64,000 nucleotides of DNA from Pseudoduganella plicata (GTDB lineage: Bacteria > Pseudomonadota > Gammaproteobacteria > Burkholderiales > Burkholderiaceae_D): contig NZ_CP038026.1 in the NCBI RefSeq assembly GCF_004421005.1, positions 5,332,001 through 5,396,000 of the forward strand, given 5' to 3'. The first letter of the stretch is position 1; the number at the start of each line of letters is the position of its first letter. The notes below the pieces were generated by a model. It was not told the DNA's origin, made no database searches, and worked only from the letters and a program-made list of their open reading frames with translations. Position numbers and translations under genes: made by a program. Below, piece by piece: positions 16,392 to 28,378 of the stretch.

Positions 16392-16826
16392 CTATTTCCC
16401 CGGCAGATTGCCGATCTTCATCCCCGCCTTGATGTGCCGCTGCCGGAACCAGCCCTGGTTCATCTCCAGCGCATAGCGCACGGGCACGCCTTTCGTCGAG
16501 CAGTGGCTGTCCAGCGTGTGCGGCTGCATGTCGGCGATATTGACGATCCTGCCGTCGCCATCGATAAATGCCACCGACAGCGGCAACGGCGTATTCTTCA
16601 TCCACATGCACTGCGTTGCCGGCGCGTCGAACACGAACACCATGCCGGCGTTGGCCGGCAGCTTCTCGCGAAACATCAGCCCCTGGGCCCGCTGGGCATC
16701 CGTGCGCGCGACTTCCGCCTTGACCAGGTGCATGCCGGCCGTCAGCGTCGTGGTGGCAAACTGCACGTCCTGCGCCGCCGCTGCCGTCGCAAGGGTCAGG
16801 CCAGCCAGGGTCAGCAGTAATCTCAT
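16392..16826 (-). CDS. Exported DUF192 protein
   Basis: A 144-residue protein of the DUF192 family, whose biochemical role is unknown. It has a signal peptide (LLLTLAGLTLATAAAAQ), then the family core with RAQGLMFREKLPANAGMVFVF, a CMWMKNT motif and SVAFIDGDGRIV. Two cysteines (in TQCMW and SHCSTKG) fit a periplasmic location. I use the ATG at 16826, which has TGAGG six bases upstream; an ATG at 16832 and a TTG at 16838 are also in frame. It converges with rpsT. Confidence 0.88.
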   Translation of the reverse strand: MRLLLTLAGLTLATAAAAQDVQFATTTLTAGMHLVKAEVARTDAQRAQGLMFREKLPANAGMVFVFDAPATQCMWMKNTPLPLSVAFIDGDGRIVNIADMQPHTLDSHCSTKGVPVRYALEMNQGWFRQRHIKAGMKIGNLPGK

Positions 16827-16904
16827 CGACATCCTCAACTGAACAGGAAGCGCCGATTAAGCCACGCGCCCCAGCCAGGGTCAAGCGTGCGCGCACAGCC
16901 ACCT

Positions 16905-17016
16905 CGTGACAACATCGGGGTCAGGCACAAAAACTATCACCGGACACAACCGCCGCGCGCTCTCGCAAGATGACGAGCTCGTGACAACTTCCGTGCCTGA
17001 CCCCGATGTTGTCACG
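16905..17016. repeat. Long palindrome with perfect 24-base arms
   Basis: Arms at 16905-16928 and 16993-17016 are exact inverted copies, each containing ACAACATCGGGGTCAGGCAC or its complement, around a 64-base centre. The centre repeats CGTGACAACTT close to the right arm. It lies in a divergent intergenic region, so a terminator role is unlikely for both neighbours. It belongs to the same loose family as the palindromes at 14039 and 19596. Confidence 0.93.
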
Positions 17017-17088
17017 AACTGGGCCGTCGGCTGGCCGTGGAAGGGCTGGTGTCGCTGGCGAAGCTGGGGCATAATGTCGGCGTCTTAT

Positions 17089-17102
17089 GTCTTATAGAAG
17101 AC
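17089..17102. promoter_or_regulatory. Possible operator GTCTTATAGAAGAC upstream of icd
   Basis: A near-perfect dyad (GTCTT and AAGAC arms around an AT-rich centre), 175 bases before the icd start. It resembles the GTCTTATATAAGAC-like sites of GntR-type regulators of central metabolism, but that link is from memory and unproven. Confidence 0.3.
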
Positions 17103-17276
17103 TTCGGCAGCCTGGTCGACGCGCCCGGCGGGCCTGTCCCCGGTGACCTGTTCACCGCGGGGTGGGGCGGAGTAGAATGAGCTTCGGTGTTGGTTGCGCC
17201 ACAAGCGCAAGCCGGCGGTTATTTATCGAGTCTGACAAGTCGCGGAAGCGTTTCGCGCAAACTGAGGAAAAAGTGC

Positions 17277-19508
<2,232 letters not shown>

Positions 19509-19524
19509 AGTTGAGCGCGTAAAG

Positions 19525-19560
19525 AAAAACCCGCCGGACCGTGAGGTCGGCGGGTTTTTT
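19525..19560 (+). terminator. Terminator of monomeric icd
   Basis: AAAAACCCGCCG / CGGCGGGTTTTTT stem with T-run, 16 bases after the stop. Confidence 0.95.
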
Positions 19561-19595
19561 ACGTCCCCGGTGCGAAACCGGAAAAACCGGTGACA

Positions 19596-19649
19596 AAAAC
19601 CGGTGACAGGCTCCGGTTTTCAGGAAAATCGGAGCCTGTCACCGGTTTT
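19596..19649. repeat. Palindrome with perfect 20-base arms
   Basis: Arms 19596-19615 and 19630-19649 are exact complements containing CCGGTGACAGGCTCCG, with a 14-base loop GTTTTCAGGAAAAT. An extra partial copy (CCGGTGACAAAAA) precedes the left arm. It lies between the icd terminator and the stop codon of the converging pseudouridine synthase, nine bases from that stop, and may terminate it. Confidence 0.93.
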
Positions 19650-19658
19650 GCTTTGTGC

Positions 19659-20204
19659 TTACAGCGTCACTTCGACGAATTCCCCCGGCATCAAGGGATG
19701 CGTGGCCAGCGAGAACGGCCCGATACTGCTGCGCACCAGCCGCAACGTGGGCAGGCCGACGGCGGCCGTCATGCGCCGCACTTGCCGGTTCTTGCCTTCT
19801 TCCAGCGTGATGGCGATCCAGCTGGTCGGTTTGTCAGCCCGCGCGCGGATGGGCGGGTTGCGTGGCCACAGCCATTCCGGTTCGGCGATGCGCACGGCGC
19901 GGCACGGTTTGGTCACGAAGTCGCCCAGGTCGAGCGGCGCCTGCAACCGCGCCAGCGCCGCGGCGTCCACCACGCCATCCACTTGCACCAGGTAGGTCTT
20001 GGCTTCCTTGTGGTCGGGATGGGCGATCTTGTGCTGCAGTTTGCCGTCGTCGGTCAGCAGCATCAGCCCTTCGCTGTCGGCATCGAGCCGGCCGGCGGGA
20101 TAGATGTTGGGGATGGCGAGATAATCGGCCAGCGATTCCCGGCCTTCCTGCGGCGAGAACTGGCACAGCACCTGGAACGGCTTGTTGAATAAAATCAGAG
20201 GCAT
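19659..20204 (-). CDS. rluE: 23S rRNA pseudouridine synthase, RluE/RsuA type
   Basis: A 181-residue enzyme converting a uridine in rRNA to pseudouridine. The RsuA-family signature is clear: LILFNKPFQVLCQF, AGRLDADSEGLMLLTDDG with the catalytic Asp, KTYLVQVDG and EGKNRQVRRMTAAVG. It has no S4 domain, as in RluE (target U2457 of 23S rRNA in E. coli). I start at the ATG at 20204; an upstream extension to 20273 lacks family similarity. No Shine-Dalgarno site is obvious. Confidence 0.88.
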   Translation of the reverse strand: MPLILFNKPFQVLCQFSPQEGRESLADYLAIPNIYPAGRLDADSEGLMLLTDDGKLQHKIAHPDHKEAKTYLVQVDGVVDAAALARLQAPLDLGDFVTKPCRAVRIAEPEWLWPRNPPIRARADKPTSWIAITLEEGKNRQVRRMTAAVGLPTLRLVRSSIGPFSLATHPLMPGEFVEVTL

Positions 20205-20365
20205 GGAACGGAAAGGGGAAATTGAGACGGGCGAAGGCCGTGGCAGCTGACAAAATACTGGTGCATAATGCAAGACATACCTGCTCAGCTCTCATCGGCG
20301 CCGCACCCGTATTGTAGTGCACAACCGCCGCGGAGCCGGCAATGCACCGACCCATGGAGATCACG

Positions 20366-21619
20366 ATGTACCAACATATCAAAGTACCCGCCGACGGCCA
20401 GAAGATCGCCGTCAATGCCGATTTTTCGCTGAACGTGCCCGACCAGCCGATCATCCCGTTCATCGAGGGCGACGGCACGGGCATCGACATCACGCCCGTC
20501 ATGATCAAGGTGGTCGACGCGGCCGTGGCCAAGGCCTACGGCGGCCAGAAGAAGATCAGCTGGATGGAGATCTACGCGGGTGAAAAATCGACCAGCGTGT
20601 ACGGTCCGGACGTGTGGCTGCCGGAAGAAACGCTGCAGGTACTGAAGGACTACGTCGTCTCCATCAAGGGCCCCCTGACGACGCCGGTGGGCGGCGGCAT
20701 CCGCTCGCTCAACGTCGCGCTGCGCCAGGAGCTGGACCTGTACGTCTGCCTGCGTCCCGTGCGCTACTTCACCGGCGTGCCGTCGCCCGTGCGCGAGCCG
20801 GAGAAGACGGACATGGTGATCTTCCGCGAAAACTCGGAGGACATCTACGCCGGCATCGAATACCAGGAGGGTTCCGAAGGCGTCAGGAAGCTGATCAAGT
20901 TCCTGACCGAGGAAATGGGCGTCAAGAAGATCCGCTTCCCGGAAACCTCCGGCATCGGCATCAAGCCCGTCTCGCGCGAGGGCACGGAGCGCCTGGTGCG
21001 CAAGGCGATCCAGTACGCCATCGACAACGACAAGCCGTCCGTGACGATCGTCCACAAGGGCAATATCATGAAGTACACGGAAGGCGGCTTCCGCGACTGG
21101 GCCTACGCGCTGGCGCAGAAGGAATTCGGCGCGGAGCTGATCGACGGCGGCCCATGGTGCAAGCTGAAAAACCCGAAGACGGGCCGCGACATCATGATCA
21201 AGGATTCGATTGCCGACGCCTTCCTGCAGCAGATCCTGCTGCGCCCGGCGGAGTACAGCGTGATCGCCACGCTGAACCTGAACGGCGACTACATTTCGGA
21301 CGCACTGGCGGCGCAGGTCGGCGGCATCGGCATCGCGCCGGGCGCCAACATGTCCGACTCCGTGGCGATGTTCGAGGCGACCCACGGCACCGCGCCGAAG
21401 TACGCCGGCAAGGACTACGTCAACCCGGGGTCGCTGATCCTGTCGGCCGAGATGATGCTGCGCCACATGGGCTGGACCGAAGCGGCGGACCTGATCATCG
21501 CGGCGATGGGCAAGGCCATCGTGTCGAAGAAGGTGACGTACGACTTCGCCCGCCTGATGGAAGGCGCGACGCAGGTCTCGTGCTCGGGCTTCGGCGACGT
21601 GATGATCGAACAGATGTAA
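20366..21619 (+). CDS. icd: Homodimeric NADP-dependent isocitrate dehydrogenase
   Basis: A 417-residue enzyme of the isocitrate/isopropylmalate dehydrogenase family, catalysing the same TCA-cycle step as the unrelated monomeric enzyme encoded just upstream. The substrate loop IRSLNVALRQELDLYVCLRPVRY region carries the regulatory Ser. HGTAPKYAG, with Lys-Tyr at the coenzyme site, indicates NADP preference, as in the E. coli enzyme. The ATG at 20366 has GGAGA five bases upstream and is preferred over in-frame ATGs at 20342 and 20354. A terminator follows at 21643. Confidence 0.95.
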   Translation: MYQHIKVPADGQKIAVNADFSLNVPDQPIIPFIEGDGTGIDITPVMIKVVDAAVAKAYGGQKKISWMEIYAGEKSTSVYGPDVWLPEETLQVLKDYVVSIKGPLTTPVGGGIRSLNVALRQELDLYVCLRPVRYFTGVPSPVREPEKTDMVIFRENSEDIYAGIEYQEGSEGVRKLIKFLTEEMGVKKIRFPETSGIGIKPVSREGTERLVRKAIQYAIDNDKPSVTIVHKGNIMKYTEGGFRDWAYALAQKEFGAELIDGGPWCKLKNPKTGRDIMIKDSIADAFLQQILLRPAEYSVIATLNLNGDYISDALAAQVGGIGIAPGANMSDSVAMFEATHGTAPKYAGKDYVNPGSLILSAEMMLRHMGWTEAADLIIAAMGKAIVSKKVTYDFARLMEGATQVSCSGFGDVMIEQM

Positions 21620-21642
21620 GCCGGGCGGCGATCCGGTCCCGC

Positions 21643-21677
21643 AGCCCTGCCTCATCCTCGAGCAGGGCTTTTTCTTG
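21643..21677 (+). terminator. Terminator of homodimeric icd
   Basis: AGCCCTGC and GCAGGGCT arms with an 11-base loop, then TTTTCTT. It lies 35 bases before the next start. Confidence 0.8.
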
Positions 21678-21711
21678 TCTGGCAAAGTCAGGCATATAAA
21701 AAGGAGCTGCC

Positions 21712-22401
21712 TTGAAAACCATCGGACTGATCGGCGGAATGAGCTGGGAATCGACGGTGCCTTACTACCGTCAGATCAACGAGACCGTGCGCGAGCTGCT
21801 GGGCGGACTGCATTCGGCGAGAGTGGTGCTCGTCAGCGTGGACTTTCATGAGGTGGAGGCGCTGCAGCGTTCGGGCGACTGGGAAGCGTCCGGCCGCATG
21901 ATGGCCGAGGCGGCGCAGCAGGTCGCCGCGGCCGGAGCGGACTTCATCGTGCTGTGCACGAACACGATGCACAAGGTGGCCGGCGCAATCGAGGCGGCCG
22001 TGGACATCCCGCTGCTGCACATCGCCGACCCCACGGCCACGGCGATCCGCGCCGCGGGCTGCCGCAAGGTCGGCCTGCTGGGCACGCGCTTCACGATGGA
22101 GCAGACGTTCTACCGTGACCGCCTGCGCGAGCACGGACTGGAGGTGCTGATACCGGAGGAAGCCGACCGCGCCATCGTCCATCGCATCATCTACGAGGAA
22201 CTGTGCCTGGGCCGCATCGAGCCGGCCTCGCGTACGGAATACCGCCGCATCATGGATGGGCTTGTGGCGCAGGGTGCTGAGGCCATCATCCTGGGCTGCA
22301 CGGAAATCACGCTGCTCGTGAACGGCTACGACGCCACGGTACCGCTGTTCGACACGACAGCCATCCACGCCCGCCACGCCGCCGTGCAGGCGCTGGCGTA
22401 A
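21712..22401 (+). CDS. Aspartate/glutamate racemase family protein
   Basis: A 229-residue cofactor-independent amino-acid racemase (YgeA-like). The two catalytic cysteines are visible in LCTNTMHK and LGCTEITLL, and the N-terminus IGLIGGMSWEST is characteristic. It interconverts L- and D-aspartate or a related amino acid; the substrate cannot be told from sequence alone. The start is TTG at 21712, with AAGGAG eight bases upstream. It is probably monocistronic, because a terminator precedes it and a converging gene follows after seven bases. Confidence 0.9.
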   Translation: MKTIGLIGGMSWESTVPYYRQINETVRELLGGLHSARVVLVSVDFHEVEALQRSGDWEASGRMMAEAAQQVAAAGADFIVLCTNTMHKVAGAIEAAVDIPLLHIADPTATAIRAAGCRKVGLLGTRFTMEQTFYRDRLREHGLEVLIPEEADRAIVHRIIYEELCLGRIEPASRTEYRRIMDGLVAQGAEAIILGCTEITLLVNGYDATVPLFDTTAIHARHAAVQALA

Positions 22402-22407
22402 GCCGCC

Positions 22408-23358
22408 TCAGGCGGCGGCCAGCAATCGCTCCATGAATGCCCGTTTCGGCGCGCTGCGGCCGCTCGACCAGAAGTCGTCGGTCGCATGCTGCACGGCGCC
22501 GTCGCGCAGGATGCGCGCGCGCCACGGCCGGCGCAGCAGCACGCAATGGACGTACGTGGCGAACGACTCGGCAAAGTCGTCGTAGGCATTCGTGCTGGCG
22601 TACAGCGTGGGAAAACTGGACTGCTGCAGCGATTCATAGACCGGCAGCATGTCCACGCCGTCGAGCTGCGGCTCGCCGTAGTAGCGCACGCGGTCGCGGC
22701 CCGCGAAATCCTCTTCGCGGCGCGGCAGGATGCGATTGTCGCCATCGATGTCCCAGGCCAGCGGCAGGAAGTCGTAGTCGTTGGCCACGCGCACGCCGTC
22801 CGGCATGCGCCACCAGTCCGGCAGGAAGCCGCTCCCCGCGCTGAGCACGTGGCCGAACTCGTGCAGCAGCAGGAACTGGATGGCGCCGGCACGGGTATCG
22901 TCGGCCGGTTCGGCGATACGCACTTCCAGGGTCAAAGAACCGGTCGGCAGGAACGGACTGCTTTCCTTCCACGTCGCCCACGCGTTGGCGCACCGCGTCA
23001 GCAACGCATCGATATCCAGGGCCACCACGGCGCCCAGCGTGTTGCCATGCCGGTCCGCGACGACGTCGGTAATGGCCGACGATCCCAGGCCATGGGCCAG
23101 GTGCACGCCGAGCAGCGCGTCCGGCAGCAGCGCGGCCACGGCGGCGGGCATGCCGGCCACGGCCAGGCGAATGTCGTCCAGCAGGTCGGTCGGCGCGCGG
23201 GCGGCCGTCGTCACCGCGGGGTTGCCGGTGGCGGCGTTGACCATCGCCACATAGCCGACGAGTTCGTCGACAAGCACGGCTGGGGCGGTGCCGATGCGTT
23301 CCAGAACGGGTGTGGCAAGCATGTCGCGCCAAAGGCCAGGGTATTGCGTCACTATCAC
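22408..23358 (-). CDS. Putative zinc metallopeptidase-like protein
   Basis: A 316-residue soluble protein I cannot assign to a named family. It has a zincin motif HEFGH (residues 166-170) inside LLLHEFGHVL and a downstream Glu in DDFAESFATYVH (Glu264), the arrangement of gluzincin-type peptidases. No signal peptide or membrane segment is seen. The GTG at 23358 is chosen because GGAG lies five bases upstream; the frame runs to 23424 without a better start. It converges with the racemase and is divergent from the ArsR gene. Peptidase activity is inferred. Confidence 0.6.
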   Translation of the reverse strand: MIVTQYPGLWRDMLATPVLERIGTAPAVLVDELVGYVAMVNAATGNPAVTTAARAPTDLLDDIRLAVAGMPAAVAALLPDALLGVHLAHGLGSSAITDVVADRHGNTLGAVVALDIDALLTRCANAWATWKESSPFLPTGSLTLEVRIAEPADDTRAGAIQFLLLHEFGHVLSAGSGFLPDWWRMPDGVRVANDYDFLPLAWDIDGDNRILPRREEDFAGRDRVRYYGEPQLDGVDMLPVYESLQQSSFPTLYASTNAYDDFAESFATYVHCVLLRRPWRARILRDGAVQHATDDFWSSGRSAPKRAFMERLLAAA

Positions 23359-23484
23359 GATTGCTCCGCCAACGGGGTGTCGAAGTCCGCGCCGTCGCGG
23401 CGCAGCGGCGGGCGGGTCATGCACCCGTTACGGCTTGCCGTAGAAAAACTTTATGCTCATCAATACGAAGCCGCGGTAAAGCGC

Positions 23485-23524
23485 TTGACATCCGCCGCCA
23501 ACGAATTTAACTTAGACGTTAAAT
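23485..23524 (+). promoter_or_regulatory. Promoter and operator of the ArsR operon
   Basis: TTGACA (23485-23490) is followed by a perfect dyad ATTTAAC (23505-23511) / GTTAAAT (23518-23524) placed where the -10 box should be, and ending 17 bases before the ArsR start codon. This is the arrangement expected for autorepression by the first gene. Confidence 0.55.
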
Positions 23525-23540
23525 AACGAAGGAGTTAAGT

Positions 23541-23912
23541 ATGGCCCCAGACCCGCTCAGCCAGACCTTCGCGGCGCTGGCGGACCCGACCCGGCGCGCG
23601 ATCCTTGCCCGCCTGGCCCAGGGGGAGGCGTCAGTGAACGAGCTGGCGGCTCCCTTCGACATCAGCCTTCCCGCCATCTCCCGTCACCTCAAGGTGCTGG
23701 AAGCGGCCGGGCTGATTTCCCGGGGGCGCGCTGCCCAGTGGCGCCCTTGCCGGCTCGAAGCAGCCCCGCTGCAGGGACTCGATGGCTGGCTGGACAGCTA
23801 CCGCCGCCTGTGGGAAGGCAGCTTCGACAAGATGGACGCTTATCTGAAACTGATTCAGCAAGGAGACGGCAATGGAAGCAACGGCAACAGCAAGGCAGAC
23901 GACCCGACCTGA
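23541..23912 (+). CDS. ArsR-family transcriptional repressor
   Basis: A 123-residue winged-helix regulator. The family core is DPTRRAILARLAQGEASVNELA, with the recognition helix in LPAISRHLKVLEAAGLISRGR. No metal-binding CxC motif is present, so it is a non-metal SdpR-like member. AAGGAG precedes the ATG by seven bases. It overlaps the SRPBCC gene by 41 bases; ArsR-SRPBCC pairs are common and the regulator probably controls the pair. Confidence 0.88.
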   Translation: MAPDPLSQTFAALADPTRRAILARLAQGEASVNELAAPFDISLPAISRHLKVLEAAGLISRGRAAQWRPCRLEAAPLQGLDGWLDSYRRLWEGSFDKMDAYLKLIQQGDGNGSNGNSKADDPT

Positions 23913-24375
23913 AGCACTGCGCGACGACGAACTGCTGATCGTCCGCACGTTCGACGCGCCGCGCGCCCTCGTGTTCCACATCTGGCGTCAGCCGGAACAC
24001 GTCAGGCAATGGCTGGCACCGATGGATTTTCAGTGTGTCAGCCTGGCGTGGGATTTCCGCCCCGGCGGCGCCTGGCGCGCCTGCATCAAGTCGCCCGACA
24101 GCGAGCACTGGATGGGCGGCCGGTTCATCGAGATCGAGGCGGAACGGCACATCGTCTTCACGTTCAGGTGGGATCCGGACGGCAGCCCCGACACGGACAG
24201 CCCGGAAAACCGTATCACGGTCACGTTCGAGGAGGAGGACGGCCGTACCGTGCAGCGTTTCCATCAGGCGCCGTTCACCACGGTGGCACGGCGCGACAGT
24301 CACACCAAGGGCTGGACCAGCGTGGTCGAACGGACCGGCGTCTATGTGGAACGGCTGGCACGGGAGGCATCATGA
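23872..24375 (+). CDS. SRPBCC (AHSA1-like) domain protein
   Basis: A 167-residue START-like protein with a hydrophobic ligand cavity (LLIVRTFDAPRALVFHIWRQPEHVRQWLAP at the N-terminal strand-helix, GGRFIEIEAERHIVFTF in the middle, and a C-terminal helix SHTKGWTSVVERTGVYVERLA). The ligand is unknown. AAGGAGA precedes the ATG inside the ArsR gene. The end overlaps the next start by four bases, so three genes form one operon. Confidence 0.85.
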   Translation: MEATATARQTTRPEALRDDELLIVRTFDAPRALVFHIWRQPEHVRQWLAPMDFQCVSLAWDFRPGGAWRACIKSPDSEHWMGGRFIEIEAERHIVFTFRWDPDGSPDTDSPENRITVTFEEEDGRTVQRFHQAPFTTVARRDSHTKGWTSVVERTGVYVERLAREAS

Positions 24376-25013
24376 CGACCGTGACGGCGTTGAACAACGT
24401 CCCCGGCTTCGCACGCGGGCTGGTGCGCGACCTGCGCGTACGCTGGGCGCTGGAGGAGGCGGGGCAGTCATATGAGCAGCGGCTGTTGGCGCACGGCGAA
24501 CTGGCCGGCGCGGGCCATCGTGCCCTGCAGCCGTTCTGCCAGGTGCCGACGTACGAAGAGGATGGCCTGGCGCTGTTCGAGTCGGGCGCCATCGTGCTGC
24601 ACATCGGCGCGGCCAGCCCGGCGCTGTTGCCGGACGACCCTGCCGAACGGGCGCGCGCCACGACATGGGTCTTCGCGGCATTGAATACCGTGGAGCCGCC
24701 GATTGCGCAGCTGGCGGAACTGGACTTCTTCCATGCGGGTGAGGCATGGGTCGCCGAGGCCCGCCCCGGCGTCATGGCGGCCGTACGGCGCCGGCTCGAC
24801 CAGCTGGCGGCGTGTCTGGGGCAGGACGATTATCTGGAAGGACGCTTCACCGCGGGCGACCTGTTGATGGCCACAGTGCTGCGCAACCTGCGCCAGACGG
24901 ATCTCATCGAAGAGAGGCCGGTGCTGCACGCCTATCTGCGCCGCTGCGAGGGGCGCCCGGCCTTCGCGCGCGCGCTGGCTGCACAGATGGGGGGCTTCGA
25001 CGACGCGCATTGA
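24372..25013 (+). CDS. Glutathione S-transferase family protein
   Basis: A 213-residue protein with a thioredoxin-like N-terminal domain (RVRWALEEAGQSYEQRLL, the motif QVPTYEEDGLALFESGAIVLHI with the cis-Pro and the ES pair that binds glutathione) and an all-helical C-terminal domain (about residues 90-205). It would conjugate glutathione to, or detoxify, small electrophiles; the substrate is unknown. It is the last gene of the ArsR operon and ends before the terminator at 25030. Confidence 0.88.
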   Translation: MTTVTALNNVPGFARGLVRDLRVRWALEEAGQSYEQRLLAHGELAGAGHRALQPFCQVPTYEEDGLALFESGAIVLHIGAASPALLPDDPAERARATTWVFAALNTVEPPIAQLAELDFFHAGEAWVAEARPGVMAAVRRRLDQLAACLGQDDYLEGRFTAGDLLMATVLRNLRQTDLIEERPVLHAYLRRCEGRPAFARALAAQMGGFDDAH

Positions 25014-25029
25014 GCCGACCGGCAGGCAC

Positions 25030-25055
25030 AAAAAACCCGCCTGGCGGGTTTTTTT
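25030..25055 (+). terminator. Terminator of the ArsR-SRPBCC-GST operon
   Basis: AAAAAACCCGCC, T, GGCGGGTTTTTTT hairpin, 16 bases after the GST stop. Confidence 0.93.
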
Positions 25056-25070
25056 CGCGTCCGACGGACG

Positions 25071-25096
25071 AAAAAAAACCCCGCGCTGCGGGGTTC
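25071..25096 (-). terminator. Terminator of the cold-shock gene
   Basis: Read on the minus strand: GAACCCCGCAGCGCGGGGTTTTTTTT, a GC-rich stem with a T-run, 22 bases after the cold-shock stop codon. Confidence 0.9.
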
Positions 25097-25117
25097 TCTC
25101 ACGTCCGGGGGAGCAGA

Positions 25118-25321
25118 TCAGCTCGACTGGATGTTGGAAGCTTGCTTGCCTTTAGGGCCTTGCGTGACTTCGAACTGGACTTTCTGACCTTCTTTCAGGG
25201 TCTTGAAGCCGTTCATGTTGATTGCGGAGAAGTGTGCGAACAAATCCTCGCCGCCATCATCAGGAGTGATGAAGCCAAAACCTTTGGAGTCATTGAACCA
25301 CTTAACGGTACCTGTTGCCAT
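25118..25321 (-). CDS. Cold-shock domain protein (CspA family)
   Basis: A 67-residue single-stranded nucleic-acid chaperone. Both RNP motifs are present (KGFGFITPDDG and DLFAHFSAI), and the start MATGTVKWFNDSKG is typical. It melts RNA secondary structure during cold or stress. The frame reaches 25336, but the ATG at 25321 gives the family N-terminus. A promoter at 25440 implies an untranslated leader of about 110 bases. Confidence 0.95.
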   Translation of the reverse strand: MATGTVKWFNDSKGFGFITPDDGGEDLFAHFSAINMNGFKTLKEGQKVQFEVTQGPKGKQASNIQSS

Positions 25322-25658
25322 AAAAAGAACTTTCAAATATTAACGAATCACACGAGCCATAAAAGCAAGAAGCTTCCTGCCCCCTCCTCGACAACTCACT
25401 TCTTACCAACATGTACATTTCTGCACGAGTCGATATGGCATTGTTGGCGGAACAATTTTTAATGTCAAGCGCTTTGTACCCGCAGTAGTAAGTTTTTTGC
25501 AACATGAAATATGGGCCGGAAGGCGCGCTCGTCTCTTGATTTCACGAAAGGCAGCGCCATCTGCGCCAAGTCGGGAAAGCGCGTAAGATTGAGAACAAAC
25601 GGAAAGGCACGCCTAAACGGGCGTTGCATCGGTCACGAAAGCATTAGAATATAAGCGT
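25322..25658. other. 337-base divergent intergenic region, csp and clpS
   Basis: AT-rich DNA. The left part is the probable 5' leader of the cold-shock mRNA, with its promoter at 25440-25468. The right part is the clpS upstream region, with a TAGAAT (25645-25650) so close to the ATG that a transcript from it would be nearly leaderless. No small gene is convincing. Confidence 0.6.
25440..25468 (-). promoter_or_regulatory. Sigma-70 promoter of the cold-shock gene
   Basis: Read on the minus strand: TTGACA (25468-25463), a 17-base spacer, then AACAAT (25445-25440). The perfect -35 and exact spacing make it credible. Transcription would start near 25433. Confidence 0.65.
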
Positions 25659-25957
25659 ATGGCAACCAAGCATGACACTGAGACCGTCCTGGAGCGACAA
25701 ACGCTGAAGCCGCCACCGATGTACCAGGTGGCGTTGTTGAACGACGACTACACACCGATGGAGTTCGTGGTCGCCATCATCCAGGAATATTTCAACAAGG
25801 ATCGTGAAACGGCGACACAAATTATGCTGAGTGTGCATCGCTACGGCAAAGGCGTCTGTGGCGTGTTCTCAAAAGATATCGCATCGACAAAAGTGGAGTT
25901 CGTTTTAACGCATGCGCGCAAGGCAGGCCACCCCCTGCAGTGCGTGATGGAGGAAGT

Positions 25958-25961
<4 letters not shown>
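25659..25961 (+). CDS. clpS: ATP-dependent Clp protease adaptor ClpS
   Basis: A 100-residue adaptor that delivers N-degron substrates to ClpAP. The signature YQVALLNDDYTPMEFVV, the helix with DRETATQIMLSVHRYGKGVCGV and the C-terminal AGHPLQCVMEE are intact. An unstructured N-terminus (about 20 residues) matches the segment that enters ClpA. It overlaps clpA in ATGA, the usual clpS-clpA operon. No clear Shine-Dalgarno site is seen before the ATG. Confidence 0.96.
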
Positions 25962-28258
<2,297 letters not shown>

Positions 28259-28276
28259 TCCACTGTGCGACCATGA

Positions 28277-28304
28277 AGAACCCGCTCTCGAGCGGGTTTT
28301 TTTT
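28277..28304 (+). terminator. Terminator of clpS-clpA
   Basis: GAACCCGCT / AGCGGG hairpin with a tight CTCG loop and eight T residues, 18 bases after the clpA stop. Confidence 0.93.
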
Positions 28305-28378
28305 CGCCGTTGCGGACGGACTGTCGAGTCCTGAAGCAGACCATCCGGACAAGCCCGCAGAGAACCTCACAGGGCGCG

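Larger units (their letters stand above)
16827..17276. other. 450-base intergenic region between DUF192 and icd genes
   Basis: It contains the long palindrome at 16905-17016, a dyad GTCTTATAGAAGAC (17089-17102) that may be a regulator site, and a hairpin CGGTGA/TCACCG (17141-17157) with C and G flanks. A TAGAAT (17173-17178) could be a -10 box for icd, but no convincing -35 is paired with it. No coding frame here is believable. Confidence 0.6.

Noticed and set aside
16906..17097. A short open frame within the 24-base palindrome region
   Set aside because: The frame arises from the repeat itself, lacks a ribosome-binding site, and its product is not protein-like.
25645..25658. TAGAAT as a -10 box for clpS giving a leaderless transcript
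   Set aside because: The only possible -35 (TTGCAT) is 15 bases away and the leader would be about two bases; too weak to list as a feature.
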